Below are positions 49,019-56,522 of a DNA stretch of 64,000 bases, in pieces; within the stretch, counting starts at the first letter, position 1, and every line of letters begins with the position of its first letter. Under the pieces are notes generated by a model, which was not told the origin of the DNA, made no database searches, and was given only the letters and a program-made list of their open reading frames with translations. The DNA is from Mycobacterium sp. 3519A (GTDB lineage Bacteria; Actinomycetota; Actinomycetes; Mycobacteriales; Mycobacteriaceae), in NCBI RefSeq assembly GCF_900240945.1, contig NZ_OESG01000013.1, positions 744,001 through 808,000 of the forward strand. The letters are read 5' to 3'. A program made the position numbers and the translations under genes.

Positions 49019-49936
49019 TCAGGCCGCCGGCTCGTGGGTGACTTCCTTGACCCAGGTCGGTACCGACGGCAGCAGCGGCCGCGGATACCGATCCGACAGC
49101 CACACCATCGAATTGGCCAGCAGGTGATAGGGATGGCGAGGGTTGGTGACCACCCCGGCGTAGCGCCGCAGGAACCGGTAGGTCGGTACCCGGCTGGTGT
49201 ATTCGCCGCGGTCGCCGAGCTCCTTGAACCGCTTGACGGCGCGGTAGAGCCGTTCGGGTTCCATGCCCATGGCGGTGATCTCGTTGCGGATCCTGTTGAT
49301 CAGCGGGGCGCCCATGATGGCGCCGATGATGAGGCCGGGGGTGGCGTGGTGGCCGACGAAGTCGATCAGCAGTCGTCGGATCTTGGCATGCCCGATCATG
49401 TCGAGAACTTCGAAATCGACGACGAGGTGCCGTGATTCGTCGTTGTTGATCTTCTCGAAGACCTGGTGGCACACCGGATCGTGGACCTCGTCGAGCAGGA
49501 ACTTCAGCAGCGCGCCGTCGAGTGCGACTTCGAGCATCGGGATCACGGTCCCGAGCAGCGACAGCGGCATGTCGTCGGCCCAGCGATCCAGCCAGTCGAT
49601 GGCCAGCCGGATGTTGACGTTCGGTTCGGGGACCTCGCCGTCGGACAGCATGCCCCAGCGCTTCATCAGCGCCAGTTCGGCGTTGGCGTGCCGCTGCTCC
49701 TCGGCGTGGAAGTAGCGGTAGATCTCGGCGATCGTCGGCGTCGGCGCCTTCTTGGCGAGTGCGGCGAAGCCGCGGGCGCCGATGTTCTCGATCCAGCACA
49801 GGTCGGCCATGAACGCCTTCAGCTGCGGTCGTTGCTCGTCGGTGATCAGCTCCGCACCGGGTGCGGCCCAGTCGATGTCGGCCAGGGCCCATTGGCGATC
49901 CTTGATCTTGTCGAGCATCGCATCCATGTCGATCAT
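49019..49936 (-). CDS. ferritin-like di-iron protein
   Basis: A 305-aa mostly helical protein with a full set of carboxylate-bridged di-iron ligands: Glu in WIENIGARG, E-x-x-H in FHAEEQRHANAEL, Glu in PMLEVALDGAL, and E-x-x-H in NNDESRHLVVDF. This is the ferritin-like/AurF-type arrangement. It could be an oxygenase or N-oxygenase partner in the operon. AGGAGG lies just before the ATG at 49936; a longer reading upstream covers the SDR gene and is rejected. No characterised relative is recognised. Confidence 0.82.
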   Translation of the reverse strand: MIDMDAMLDKIKDRQWALADIDWAAPGAELITDEQRPQLKAFMADLCWIENIGARGFAALAKKAPTPTIAEIYRYFHAEEQRHANAELALMKRWGMLSDGEVPEPNVNIRLAIDWLDRWADDMPLSLLGTVIPMLEVALDGALLKFLLDEVHDPVCHQVFEKINNDESRHLVVDFEVLDMIGHAKIRRLLIDFVGHHATPGLIIGAIMGAPLINRIRNEITAMGMEPERLYRAVKRFKELGDRGEYTSRVPTYRFLRRYAGVVTNPRHPYHLLANSMVWLSDRYPRPLLPSVPTWVKEVTHEPAA

Positions 49937-49944
49937 GGGTCCTC

Positions 49945-50778
49945 CTACGTCGTCACGCGGTTGGCCAAACCGGCGGCGCGGGTGTACACCGTCGGGGTGA
50001 AACGCTTGATGCCCCAGCCGATTCGGGCGTCGGGCTGCGGCATGCAATACAGGCCGCCACGGTCATGTGTGTCCAGGCACATCCGCGCCACCCGCTCGGG
50101 TGCGAACCCGGTCCAGCGCATCAGCCGCTCGGCGAGCTGACCGGATTGCGCTGTGATGCGGCCTGATTCGACGATATTGGTCTTGACGAACGTCGGGCAC
50201 AACACGGTTACGTGCACGCCGGTGCCGCTCAACTCCGCGGCCAGCGTCTCGGACAGCGACAGCACGCCGGCCTTGCTGACGTTGTAGGCGGCCATCCCTG
50301 GTGCGGCACCGAACGCCGCGGCCGATGCGACGTTGATGATGCCGCCATACCCTGTCTCACGCAGAATAGGTGCGAATACGTGGCAGCCGTGGATCGGTCC
50401 CCACAGATTGATGCTCAGGACCCAGTTCCAGTCGTCCAGATCCGCGTCACCGATCGCCTTGCCGCCCGCCCCGACGCCCGCATTGTTGATGACGAGGGTC
50501 GGTGGGCCGTCGAACCAGGCCTGCGCCTTGGCGGCGAGTCCGTGCATGTCTTCGATCTCGGTCACGTCGCAGCGGACGGCGGCGGCGTGTCCACCGTCGG
50601 CGATGATCGCGTCAGCCGTTGCGCGGGCGGCGTTTTCGTCGACGTCACTGCAGACGATCCGGCCGCCGCGGTGAGCCAATTCGGTGGCGAACGCCGCGCC
50701 GATGCCGCTGCCCGCACCGGTGATGACGGCCGCGGCGTCGCGGCTGCGCTTCTTTGACGCTCCGAACATCCCGATCAC
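49945..50778 (-). CDS. short-chain dehydrogenase (SadH-like)
   Basis: A 277-aa classical SDR with the cofactor motif ITGAGSGIGAAFATEL, the NNAGVGAGG motif, and the catalytic YNVSKAGVLSLSE after INVASAAAFGA. The C-terminal portion (FAPERVARMCLDTHDRGG...) resembles the mycobacterial SDRs found with mymA-type monooxygenases. GTG 50778 overlaps the lipase stop by four bases; an ATG at 50769 is an alternative start. Likely acts on the alcohol/ketone handled by the BVMO. Confidence 0.9.
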   Translation of the reverse strand: MIGMFGASKKRSRDAAAVITGAGSGIGAAFATELAHRGGRIVCSDVDENAARATADAIIADGGHAAAVRCDVTEIEDMHGLAAKAQAWFDGPPTLVINNAGVGAGGKAIGDADLDDWNWVLSINLWGPIHGCHVFAPILRETGYGGIINVASAAAFGAAPGMAAYNVSKAGVLSLSETLAAELSGTGVHVTVLCPTFVKTNIVESGRITAQSGQLAERLMRWTGFAPERVARMCLDTHDRGGLYCMPQPDARIGWGIKRFTPTVYTRAAGLANRVTT

Positions 50779-51752
50779 CCCGTGGCCTGGTCGAGGGTGC
50801 GCTGGCGTAGCACGTGTGCGATGAAGCCGGCGATGTGCCGCATCGCGGGGGTGGCCTCGGGGCTGATGCGCGGCAGGGCTTGGAAGACGTGTGCCTGGTC
50901 GGGCCAGATCTGCAACTCGCACTGCCCGCCCGCGGTCTGGATGTGGTCTGCGAGTGCGATCGCATCGGCGGCCAGCATCTCTGCGCCACCGGCCTGGATG
51001 AGCGTCGGCGGCAGGGTGCGACCGGTCGCGACGTCGAGCTTCAACCGCGGATGGGTGGAATCGACGTCAGCGCAGTACAACTCGAGTAGGCGGAGGGCGT
51101 CGCGGGAGCGGATGGCCGGATCGCGACGAAGCCGCTCGCGGGCGCGGGCGAGCGTGAACGTCAGATCCAGTACAGGGGAGAGCAGCACCGCGCCCGCCGG
51201 ATGCGCCACGTCGGACTGCAGCAGCAGGTCGACGGTGAGGTGCCCGCCCGCGGAGTCGCCTGCGATCACGATGCGTTCGGGCGGCAGCCCGTGGTCGCCG
51301 ACGAGCCAATCCCAACCTGACCGGACATCGTCTGCGGCAGTGGGGAATCGGTATTTCGGCGCCAAGCGGTAGTCGATGCTGAACACCGGGAGACCCGTCA
51401 GTCGGGAAAGCCACGAGGTCAGTCGGCGATGGGTGCGCGGCGAGCACAACACGTAGCCGCTGCCGTGCACGAAGTAGATCGCGGCGTCGGTCCGATCGCT
51501 TGGCACCCCAACGCCGTGCACCCATTCACCGACGACGCGGCGACCGTCGGAGGTCCTGATGTCGACCGGGGTGACGTGGGTGCCTGCGAGCGACGGACCG
51601 CAGGTCTCCATGACGCCAGCAATGATCTGGCGAGACAGCCAAATCCCCCATGCCGGCTCCGAGGGAATGACGGTGGCGATCTGCCGAAGGGTCAGGCTGG
51701 CCAGTGCTGCGGCACCACGGGAACGGAGCGATCCGCGCTCGTCATTGAGCAT
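50775..51752 (-). CDS. hormone-sensitive-lipase-family esterase (LipR/LipN-like)
   Basis: A 325-aa esterase. The oxyanion motif is YFVHGSGYVLCS (HGGG-type with Ser substitution), the nucleophile IAGDSAGGHLTVD, an acid near LIQAGGAEMLAADA and the His in WPDQAHVFQALP. No signal peptide. I use ATG 51752 because a promoter (TTGACA, 18 bases, TGTACT) would start transcription there, making the message leaderless; the GTG at 51794 lies inside an inverted repeat. It is the first gene of the five-gene operon ending with the MerR gene. Confidence 0.88.
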   Translation of the reverse strand: MLNDERGSLRSRGAAALASLTLRQIATVIPSEPAWGIWLSRQIIAGVMETCGPSLAGTHVTPVDIRTSDGRRVVGEWVHGVGVPSDRTDAAIYFVHGSGYVLCSPRTHRRLTSWLSRLTGLPVFSIDYRLAPKYRFPTAADDVRSGWDWLVGDHGLPPERIVIAGDSAGGHLTVDLLLQSDVAHPAGAVLLSPVLDLTFTLARARERLRRDPAIRSRDALRLLELYCADVDSTHPRLKLDVATGRTLPPTLIQAGGAEMLAADAIALADHIQTAGGQCELQIWPDQAHVFQALPRISPEATPAMRHIAGFIAHVLRQRTLDQATG

Positions 51753-51775
51753 CGCTGGAGTACAGCACCAACTGA

Positions 51776-51805
51776 TGACATTTGTCAATGTCACTATTGA
51801 TCAAT
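51776..51805. promoter_or_regulatory. operator-like palindromes upstream of the lipase operon
   Basis: TGACATT and AATGTCA arms around TGTC occupy 51776-51793, and a perfect palindrome ATTGATCAAT lies at 51796-51805. The first overlaps a minus-strand TTGACA that serves as a good -35 for the lipase operon. Operator function, probably for the operon's MerR protein or a TetR-type regulator, is inferred. Confidence 0.55.
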
Positions 51806-51869
51806 GGGAGGCTTTCAGCGCCGTCCCGGCAGCTTGACGGTGTCGGTGGGTGGGTGTTTACTCGGGACA

Positions 51870-51885
51870 TCGAACATACATTCGA
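51870..51885 (+). promoter_or_regulatory. LexA (SOS) box of imuA'-imuB
   Basis: TCGAACATACATTCGA matches the mycobacterial LexA consensus TCGAAC-N4-GTTCGA at all but one position and lies 36 bases before the imuA' start. DNA-damage induction of imuA'-imuB is established in M. tuberculosis. Confidence 0.9.
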
Positions 51886-51921
51886 AAACAGGATGATTCT
51901 GATGATGCAGGAGGTGCTGCT

Positions 51922-52608
51922 GTGACAGTGGCAACGAGCCTGGAGCAGCGCCGGCTCGACCGCGCTGAACAGGTGGAACACCTGCGTCGCAAGATAGCAG
52001 CGGTGTCCGGCAAGGTCGGCGCCGGGCGTCGCGGGCCAGCGCCGTCGACCGACCCGCTACCGGACTCGGAATCTTTGCTGCCGGTACCCGAAACCCTGGC
52101 CGAACTGCTTCCCACACCGTTGCCCCGGGGCACCGTGGCGGTGTTGTCGGGTGCTCGCTCGCTGCCGTTGAGCATGGTGGCGGCGGTGACGGCGGACGGC
52201 GGGCACGCCGCGATCGTCGGCCAACCCGACGTGGGTCTGCTGGCGGCGGTCGAGATGGGCGCGGATCTGAGCAGGATCGCGGTCATCCCCGAACCGGGGG
52301 CCGATCCGGTCGAGGTGGCCGCCGTGCTGATGGACGGCATGGATCTGGTGGTGCTCGGCCTCGGCGGCCGGTCGGTGCCTGCGGGCCGGGCGCGGGCAGT
52401 GGTGGCACGGGCGCGGCAGAAGGGGTGCACCCTGCTGGTCACCGGCGGGGACTGGCAAGGCGCATCCACTCGACTGGAGGCCAGGGTCTGTGGATATGAG
52501 ATCGCCGGATCCGGGTGCCCCGGTTTCGGCCGGATCAGCAGAGTGCGGCTGGCCATGCGGGCCGCGGGCCGATCATTCGGCGGCCACGTGCGTGCGGTGG
52601 GCGGATGA
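51922..52608 (+). CDS. imuA': mutasome accessory protein ImuA'
   Basis: A 228-aa RecA-like protein of unknown enzymatic activity that works with ImuB and DnaE2 in error-prone repair. It matches Rv3395c in position and in the order of conserved segments ([51 protein letters not shown]). A proper Walker A lysine motif is not seen. The GTG at 51922 is chosen because AGGAGG precedes it by about seven bases and it lies beyond the LexA box. imuB begins immediately after the stop. Confidence 0.92.
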   Translation: MTVATSLEQRRLDRAEQVEHLRRKIAAVSGKVGAGRRGPAPSTDPLPDSESLLPVPETLAELLPTPLPRGTVAVLSGARSLPLSMVAAVTADGGHAAIVGQPDVGLLAAVEMGADLSRIAVIPEPGADPVEVAAVLMDGMDLVVLGLGGRSVPAGRARAVVARARQKGCTLLVTGGDWQGASTRLEARVCGYEIAGSGCPGFGRISRVRLAMRAAGRSFGGHVRAVGG

Positions 52609-54189
52609 GTGTCATCCCGGTCTGCTTCGCGTGTGCTGGCCGTGTGGTGCATGGACTGGCCGGCCGTCGCCGCGCTGGCCGCGGCGGACCTTCCTGCGAC
52701 GGCGCCGGCCGCGGTCACCCTGGCCAACCGGGTGATCGCCTGTTCGGCGTCGGCCAGGGCGACGGGGGTGCGACGGGGGTTGCGCCGCAGGGAATCCCAG
52801 GCACGGTGTCCGGAACTGCATGTCGTCACCGCCGATCCCGCGCGCGATGCCCGCCATTTCGAAGCCGTGACGGCCGCGGTCGACGACCTGGTGCCCCGGG
52901 CCGAGGTGCTGCGGCCCGGCCTGCTGGTGTTGTCCGTCCGCGGCGCGGCGCGGTACTTCGGCTCTGAAGAAGCCGCCGCGGAGCGGCTTGTCGATGCGGT
53001 GGCCGCGGCGGGCGCCGAATGTCAGGTCGGCATCGCCGATCAGTTGGCCACTGCCGTGTTCGCCGCACGGGCGGGCCGGATCATCGAACCGGGCAAGGAT
53101 GCGCTGTTCCTGTCCGCCCTGTCGATCCGGCAACTGGCCACCGAACCCAGCCTGGCCGCACCGGGGCGGGAAGACCTGGCAGACCTGTTGTGGCGCATGG
53201 GGATCCGCAACATCGGTCAGTTCGCCGCGTTGTCTCGAAGCGATGTGGCGTCCCGGTTCGGCGCCGACGCCGTCGCCGCCCACCGGTTCGCCCGTGGCGA
53301 GCCCACCCGTGGCCCGTCGGGACGCGAACCGCCCGAGGAACTCGACGCGGTGATGAACTGCGACCCGCCGATCGACCGTGTCGACGCGGCGGCGTTCGCC
53401 GGCCGGTCACTGGCCAGCGCACTGCACCGCAGCCTCGAGGCCGCGGGCGTCGGATGCACCAGACTGGCTATTCACGCTGTTACCGCCAATGGTCAAGAAC
53501 TGGAACGGGTTTGGCGATGCGCCGAACCGCTGACCGAGGACGCCACCGCCGACCGGGTGCGCTGGCAGCTGGACGGCTGGCTGAACAAGCGCAATCCGAA
53601 CGACCGGCCGACCGCTCCGGTGACGCTGCTCCGGCTCCGGCCGGTGGAGGTGGTTTCGGCCGAGGCGCTGCAGCTGCCGCTGTGGGGCGGCGTTGGTGAA
53701 GAGGACCGGCTGCGCGCCCGCCGCGCGCTGGTGCGGGTGCAGGGCCTGCTCGGACCCGAGGCGGTGCAGGTGCCGGTGCTGTCCGGCGGGCGCGGGCCCG
53801 CCGAGCGCATCACCTTCACCCCGCTGGGCGATGAGCCGGTGCCGCGCGCCGATCCGAGTCAACCGTGGCCCGGTCAGCTTCCCGAACCGTCGCCGACGGT
53901 GCTGCTCGACGATCCGGTCGAATTGCTCGACGCCGACGGCAACCAGGTGCGGGTGACCGGTCGCGGCTTGTTCTCCGCCGACCCGTCGCGGCTGAGTGCA
54001 CCCGGCAGGAAGGGCAGGTTGTCGTGGTGGGCGGGACCATGGCCGGTCGACGAGCGGTGGTGGGATCCCGAGCAGTCCAAGGCAGGCCGTACCGCGCGGG
54101 CACAGGTGCTGGTGGACGGGGACCCGGCGCAAGCCCTGCTGCTGTGCTATCGGCAGCGGCGATGGTACGTCGAGGGGGTCTACGAATAG
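52609..54189 (+). CDS. imuB: Y-family polymerase-like mutasome hub ImuB
   Basis: A 526-aa protein of the DinB fold without catalytic acids: the first Asp position reads VWCMDW and the S-x-D-E motif is SVRG. It therefore acts as a scaffold. The clamp-binding motif QLPLW (residues 355-359) should link DnaE2 and the beta clamp. The C-terminal ImuB domain is long. It begins at a GTG directly after the imuA' stop and shares the SOS box. Confidence 0.95.
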   Translation: MSSRSASRVLAVWCMDWPAVAALAAADLPATAPAAVTLANRVIACSASARATGVRRGLRRRESQARCPELHVVTADPARDARHFEAVTAAVDDLVPRAEVLRPGLLVLSVRGAARYFGSEEAAAERLVDAVAAAGAECQVGIADQLATAVFAARAGRIIEPGKDALFLSALSIRQLATEPSLAAPGREDLADLLWRMGIRNIGQFAALSRSDVASRFGADAVAAHRFARGEPTRGPSGREPPEELDAVMNCDPPIDRVDAAAFAGRSLASALHRSLEAAGVGCTRLAIHAVTANGQELERVWRCAEPLTEDATADRVRWQLDGWLNKRNPNDRPTAPVTLLRLRPVEVVSAEALQLPLWGGVGEEDRLRARRALVRVQGLLGPEAVQVPVLSGGRGPAERITFTPLGDEPVPRADPSQPWPGQLPEPSPTVLLDDPVELLDADGNQVRVTGRGLFSADPSRLSAPGRKGRLSWWAGPWPVDERWWDPEQSKAGRTARAQVLVDGDPAQALLLCYRQRRWYVEGVYE

Positions 54190-54207
54190 ATTCGGCATAG
54201 AGTTTAG

Positions 54208-54236
54208 TTGTGCACAATTGAATTGTGGGCTACAGT
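54208..54236 (+). promoter_or_regulatory. OhrR operator and ohrR promoter
   Basis: TTGTGCACAA (54208-54217) overlaps a second dyad ACAATT-G-AATTGT (54214-54226), together the AT-rich OhrR-type box. TTGTGC (54208) with a 17-base spacer and TACAGT (54231-54236) is a promoter whose start would fall at the ATG at 54243. The operator thus covers the -35 and spacer and should block transcription until peroxide oxidises OhrR. Confidence 0.75.
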
Positions 54237-54242
54237 TCTGGC

Positions 54243-54689
54243 ATGGCCATGCTGACCCTCGACCGACAGCTCTGCTTCGCCTTGTATTCGGCGTCGCGGG
54301 CGATGACGGCCGCATACCGGCCGATCCTGACCGAGCTGAACCTGACCTATCCGCAGTACCTGGTGCTGCTTGTGCTGTGGGAGGAGGGCCGGGTCACCGT
54401 CGGCAGACTCGGTGAACGGCTGCAGCTCGACTCGGGAACGCTGTCGCCGCTGCTGAAGCGGTTGGAGGCCAACGGTTTCGTCCGCCGCGAGAGATCGGCG
54501 GAGGACGAACGCCTGGTCGATGTGACGCTCACCCCCGCCGGGCGTCGACTCGAACGCAAGGCGCAGTGCATCCCGGAGCAGCTGTTCGGCGCGACCGGAA
54601 TGACAGAAGAACAAGCCGCGGGCCTGCGCGATGCGGTCCGTCACCTGACCGATGCCCTCAACGCATCGCTACGAAAGGAATCCGCATGA
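54243..54689 (+). CDS. ohrR: MarR-family organic peroxide sensor OhrR
   Basis: A 148-aa winged-HTH repressor. The peroxide-sensing Cys is residue 11 (DRQLCFALY), and the conserved Tyr pair in the following helix is present. The recognition region is VTVGRLGERLQLDSGTLSPLLKRLEANG. The stop overlaps the ohr ATG, so sensor and enzyme are cotranscribed. Probably translated from a leaderless message. A start six bases later (MLTLD) is also possible. Confidence 0.93.
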   Translation: MAMLTLDRQLCFALYSASRAMTAAYRPILTELNLTYPQYLVLLVLWEEGRVTVGRLGERLQLDSGTLSPLLKRLEANGFVRRERSAEDERLVDVTLTPAGRRLERKAQCIPEQLFGATGMTEEQAAGLRDAVRHLTDALNASLRKESA

Positions 54690-55108
54690 AGACCCTCTAC
54701 ACCGCCGAAGCGCTGGCCACCGGCGAAGGCCGCGACGGCCACGGCCGCACCTCGGACGGCAGGCTCGACCTCGACCTCGCCATCCCGAAGGAGATGGGTG
54801 GCAGCGGTAACGGCACCAACCCCGAGCAGCTCTTCGCCATCGGCTACGCCGCCTGCTACCACTCCGCGCTGCGGCTGGTCGGCCGTCAGGAGAAGGCCGA
54901 CGTCTCGGATTCAGCTGTAGGAGCGCGGGTTTCGCTCGGCCAACTCGACACCGGCGGCTTCGGTCTCGCGGTCGAACTGGAGATCACCCTGCCCAATCTC
55001 GACCACGACGCCGCGGTGCAACTCGCCGAGAAGGCGCACCAGGTGTGCCCGTACTCGAACGCGACACGGGGCAACATCGACGTCAAGATCGTCGTCACCG
55101 ACGACTGA
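54686..55108 (+). CDS. ohr: organic hydroperoxide resistance protein Ohr
   Basis: A 140-aa thiol peroxidase reducing organic hydroperoxides. Both redox cysteines are in place: Cys57 in AACYHSAL and Cys121 in HQVCPYSNATRGN. The segment GGSGNGTNPEQLFAIGYAAC is the family mark. The ATG overlaps the ohrR stop by four bases with AAAGGAA upstream. Lipoyl or mycothiol-linked electron donors are expected but not visible here. Confidence 0.95.
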   Translation: MKTLYTAEALATGEGRDGHGRTSDGRLDLDLAIPKEMGGSGNGTNPEQLFAIGYAACYHSALRLVGRQEKADVSDSAVGARVSLGQLDTGGFGLAVELEITLPNLDHDAAVQLAEKAHQVCPYSNATRGNIDVKIVVTDD

Positions 55109-55130
55109 GTCCCCGCTGTTTCGGCGCAGG

Positions 55131-55373
55131 CTAGATGCAGGCGCCGAACAAGCAGAACCCGCCGTCGGGTTCCCAGCCACCGTTCCACGTGCCCGGTGGT
55201 TGGGCAGGCGGCGGTGGCGGTGGCGGCGGCCCCCAGTCGTGATGGTCGCGGTCATGACCGGGGCCCGGCGGCGGCCAATCGGCGAACGCCACACCGACGC
55301 CTACCGTTCCCATCGCACCGACAGCGACGCCACCCGCAATGATCAGACCGGCGATGACCTTCAACGGCTTCAC
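55131..55373 (-). CDS. small secreted proline-rich protein
   Basis: An 80-aa protein with a signal peptide (VIAGLIIAGGVAVGAMGTVGVGVAFA). The short mature part has DWPPPGPGHDRDHHDWG, a run of eight prolines, and a C-terminal CLFGAC pair that could form a disulfide. Mycobacteria have many such small Pro-rich secreted proteins of unknown role. GTG start at 55373. Confidence 0.75.
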   Translation of the reverse strand: MKPLKVIAGLIIAGGVAVGAMGTVGVGVAFADWPPPGPGHDRDHHDWGPPPPPPPPAQPPGTWNGGWEPDGGFCLFGACI

Positions 55374-55457
55374 TCGTCGTCTCCATTCGTCGTTCCCGAG
55401 AATCTTCGACGGCGAACTTGTGAAAGACCTGCGACCAAGCTGTATTTGGCTGTGGAT

Positions 55458-56522
55458 TCAGCCCAGCCGCCGGGCGAATGCCCCCACCCGCGTAATGAAC
55501 CGGTCGAAGAACACTGCCGGCTCGACTTCGACACCGACGAGCGCATTGGGCTGTTTGCCCCAGTGCCCGCTCCAGTCCGCGATGGTCATGCCGCGGGTCA
55601 GCGTGCCCGTCAACTCGACGTCGACCGCGGCGGCGCGGCACTGCACCAGATCGGGATCCAGGGCCACCGCGGCGGCAAGCGGATCGTGCAGATGGGCGAG
55701 ATACCCTTCGCCCTGGTCGAAGTGGAACTCGAAGTAGAACCGCATCGCGTCCTCGAGCACGCGGATCAACGGATTGGATGCCGGTGATCTGGTGCCGCGC
55801 GCGTCGAGCACACTCATCGGAACAGACGACGACCCCGCCTCCGCCGCCAGCCTGCTCAAGATGGCCGGCGTCATCGCGATGTTCTCGGTCAGGTTGAGTC
55901 CCAACAGGATTGGAATGTGCTTCGGGGCCTGGAGCCCCCACGCCGCACCCCACACCGCGAACACCTCCGCGGCGGCCTCGGGATCGACGCTGACGTTCCA
56001 TTCCGCCACCGGCGTGGTGTTGCCGCGGTAGTCGAACGCGCCACCCATGATCACCAGGCGGCGCAGCAGCTTGGGCAGTGCCGGTTCGAGGCGCAACGCC
56101 AACGCCAGATTGGTCAGCGGCCCCGTCGCGATGCCGACCAATTCGCCGGGGTACGCCTGTGCGGCGAGCACCCACGCCTCGGCGGCGTCATGGCCGGTGA
56201 GCTGACGATCGGTGGGTGGCAGCTCGGCATAGCCAAGGCCCTCCGGCCCGTGCGTGTCCTCAGCGGTGCGCAGCGGCGTACTGAGCGGCTGCTCCGAACC
56301 CTTGGACACCGGCACACCGCTGATGCCGCACAGCTCCAACAGCGCCAGGTTGTTCCGGCAAACCTGATGCACCCCAACGTTTCCCGCGGTCGAGGCGATG
56401 CCGACCACGTCGGCGTCTTCGCTGGCGAACAGATACGCCAGCGCCATGGCGTCGTCCACGCCCGTATCGACGTCGACGAACACCGGCAGCGCAGTCACCT
56501 CGCCAACGATAGGACCGACCAC
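55458..56522 (-). CDS. iunH: ribonucleoside hydrolase (IunH)
   Basis: Cleaves the N-glycosidic bond of nucleosides for purine/pyrimidine salvage. The 354-aa protein has the Ca-binding signature VDVDTGVDDAMAL near the N-terminus. ASTAGNVGVHQVCRNN and HGPEGLGYAELPP follow in family order. It begins directly after the acrA1 stop at GTG 56522; a GTG at 56498 (MTALPVFVDVD) gives a more usual N-terminus. From memory, M. tuberculosis has cmaA1 between the two genes; here none. Confidence 0.92.
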   Translation of the reverse strand: MVGPIVGEVTALPVFVDVDTGVDDAMALAYLFASEDADVVGIASTAGNVGVHQVCRNNLALLELCGISGVPVSKGSEQPLSTPLRTAEDTHGPEGLGYAELPPTDRQLTGHDAAEAWVLAAQAYPGELVGIATGPLTNLALALRLEPALPKLLRRLVIMGGAFDYRGNTTPVAEWNVSVDPEAAAEVFAVWGAAWGLQAPKHIPILLGLNLTENIAMTPAILSRLAAEAGSSSVPMSVLDARGTRSPASNPLIRVLEDAMRFYFEFHFDQGEGYLAHLHDPLAAAVALDPDLVQCRAAAVDVELTGTLTRGMTIADWSGHWGKQPNALVGVEVEPAVFFDRFITRVGAFARRLG

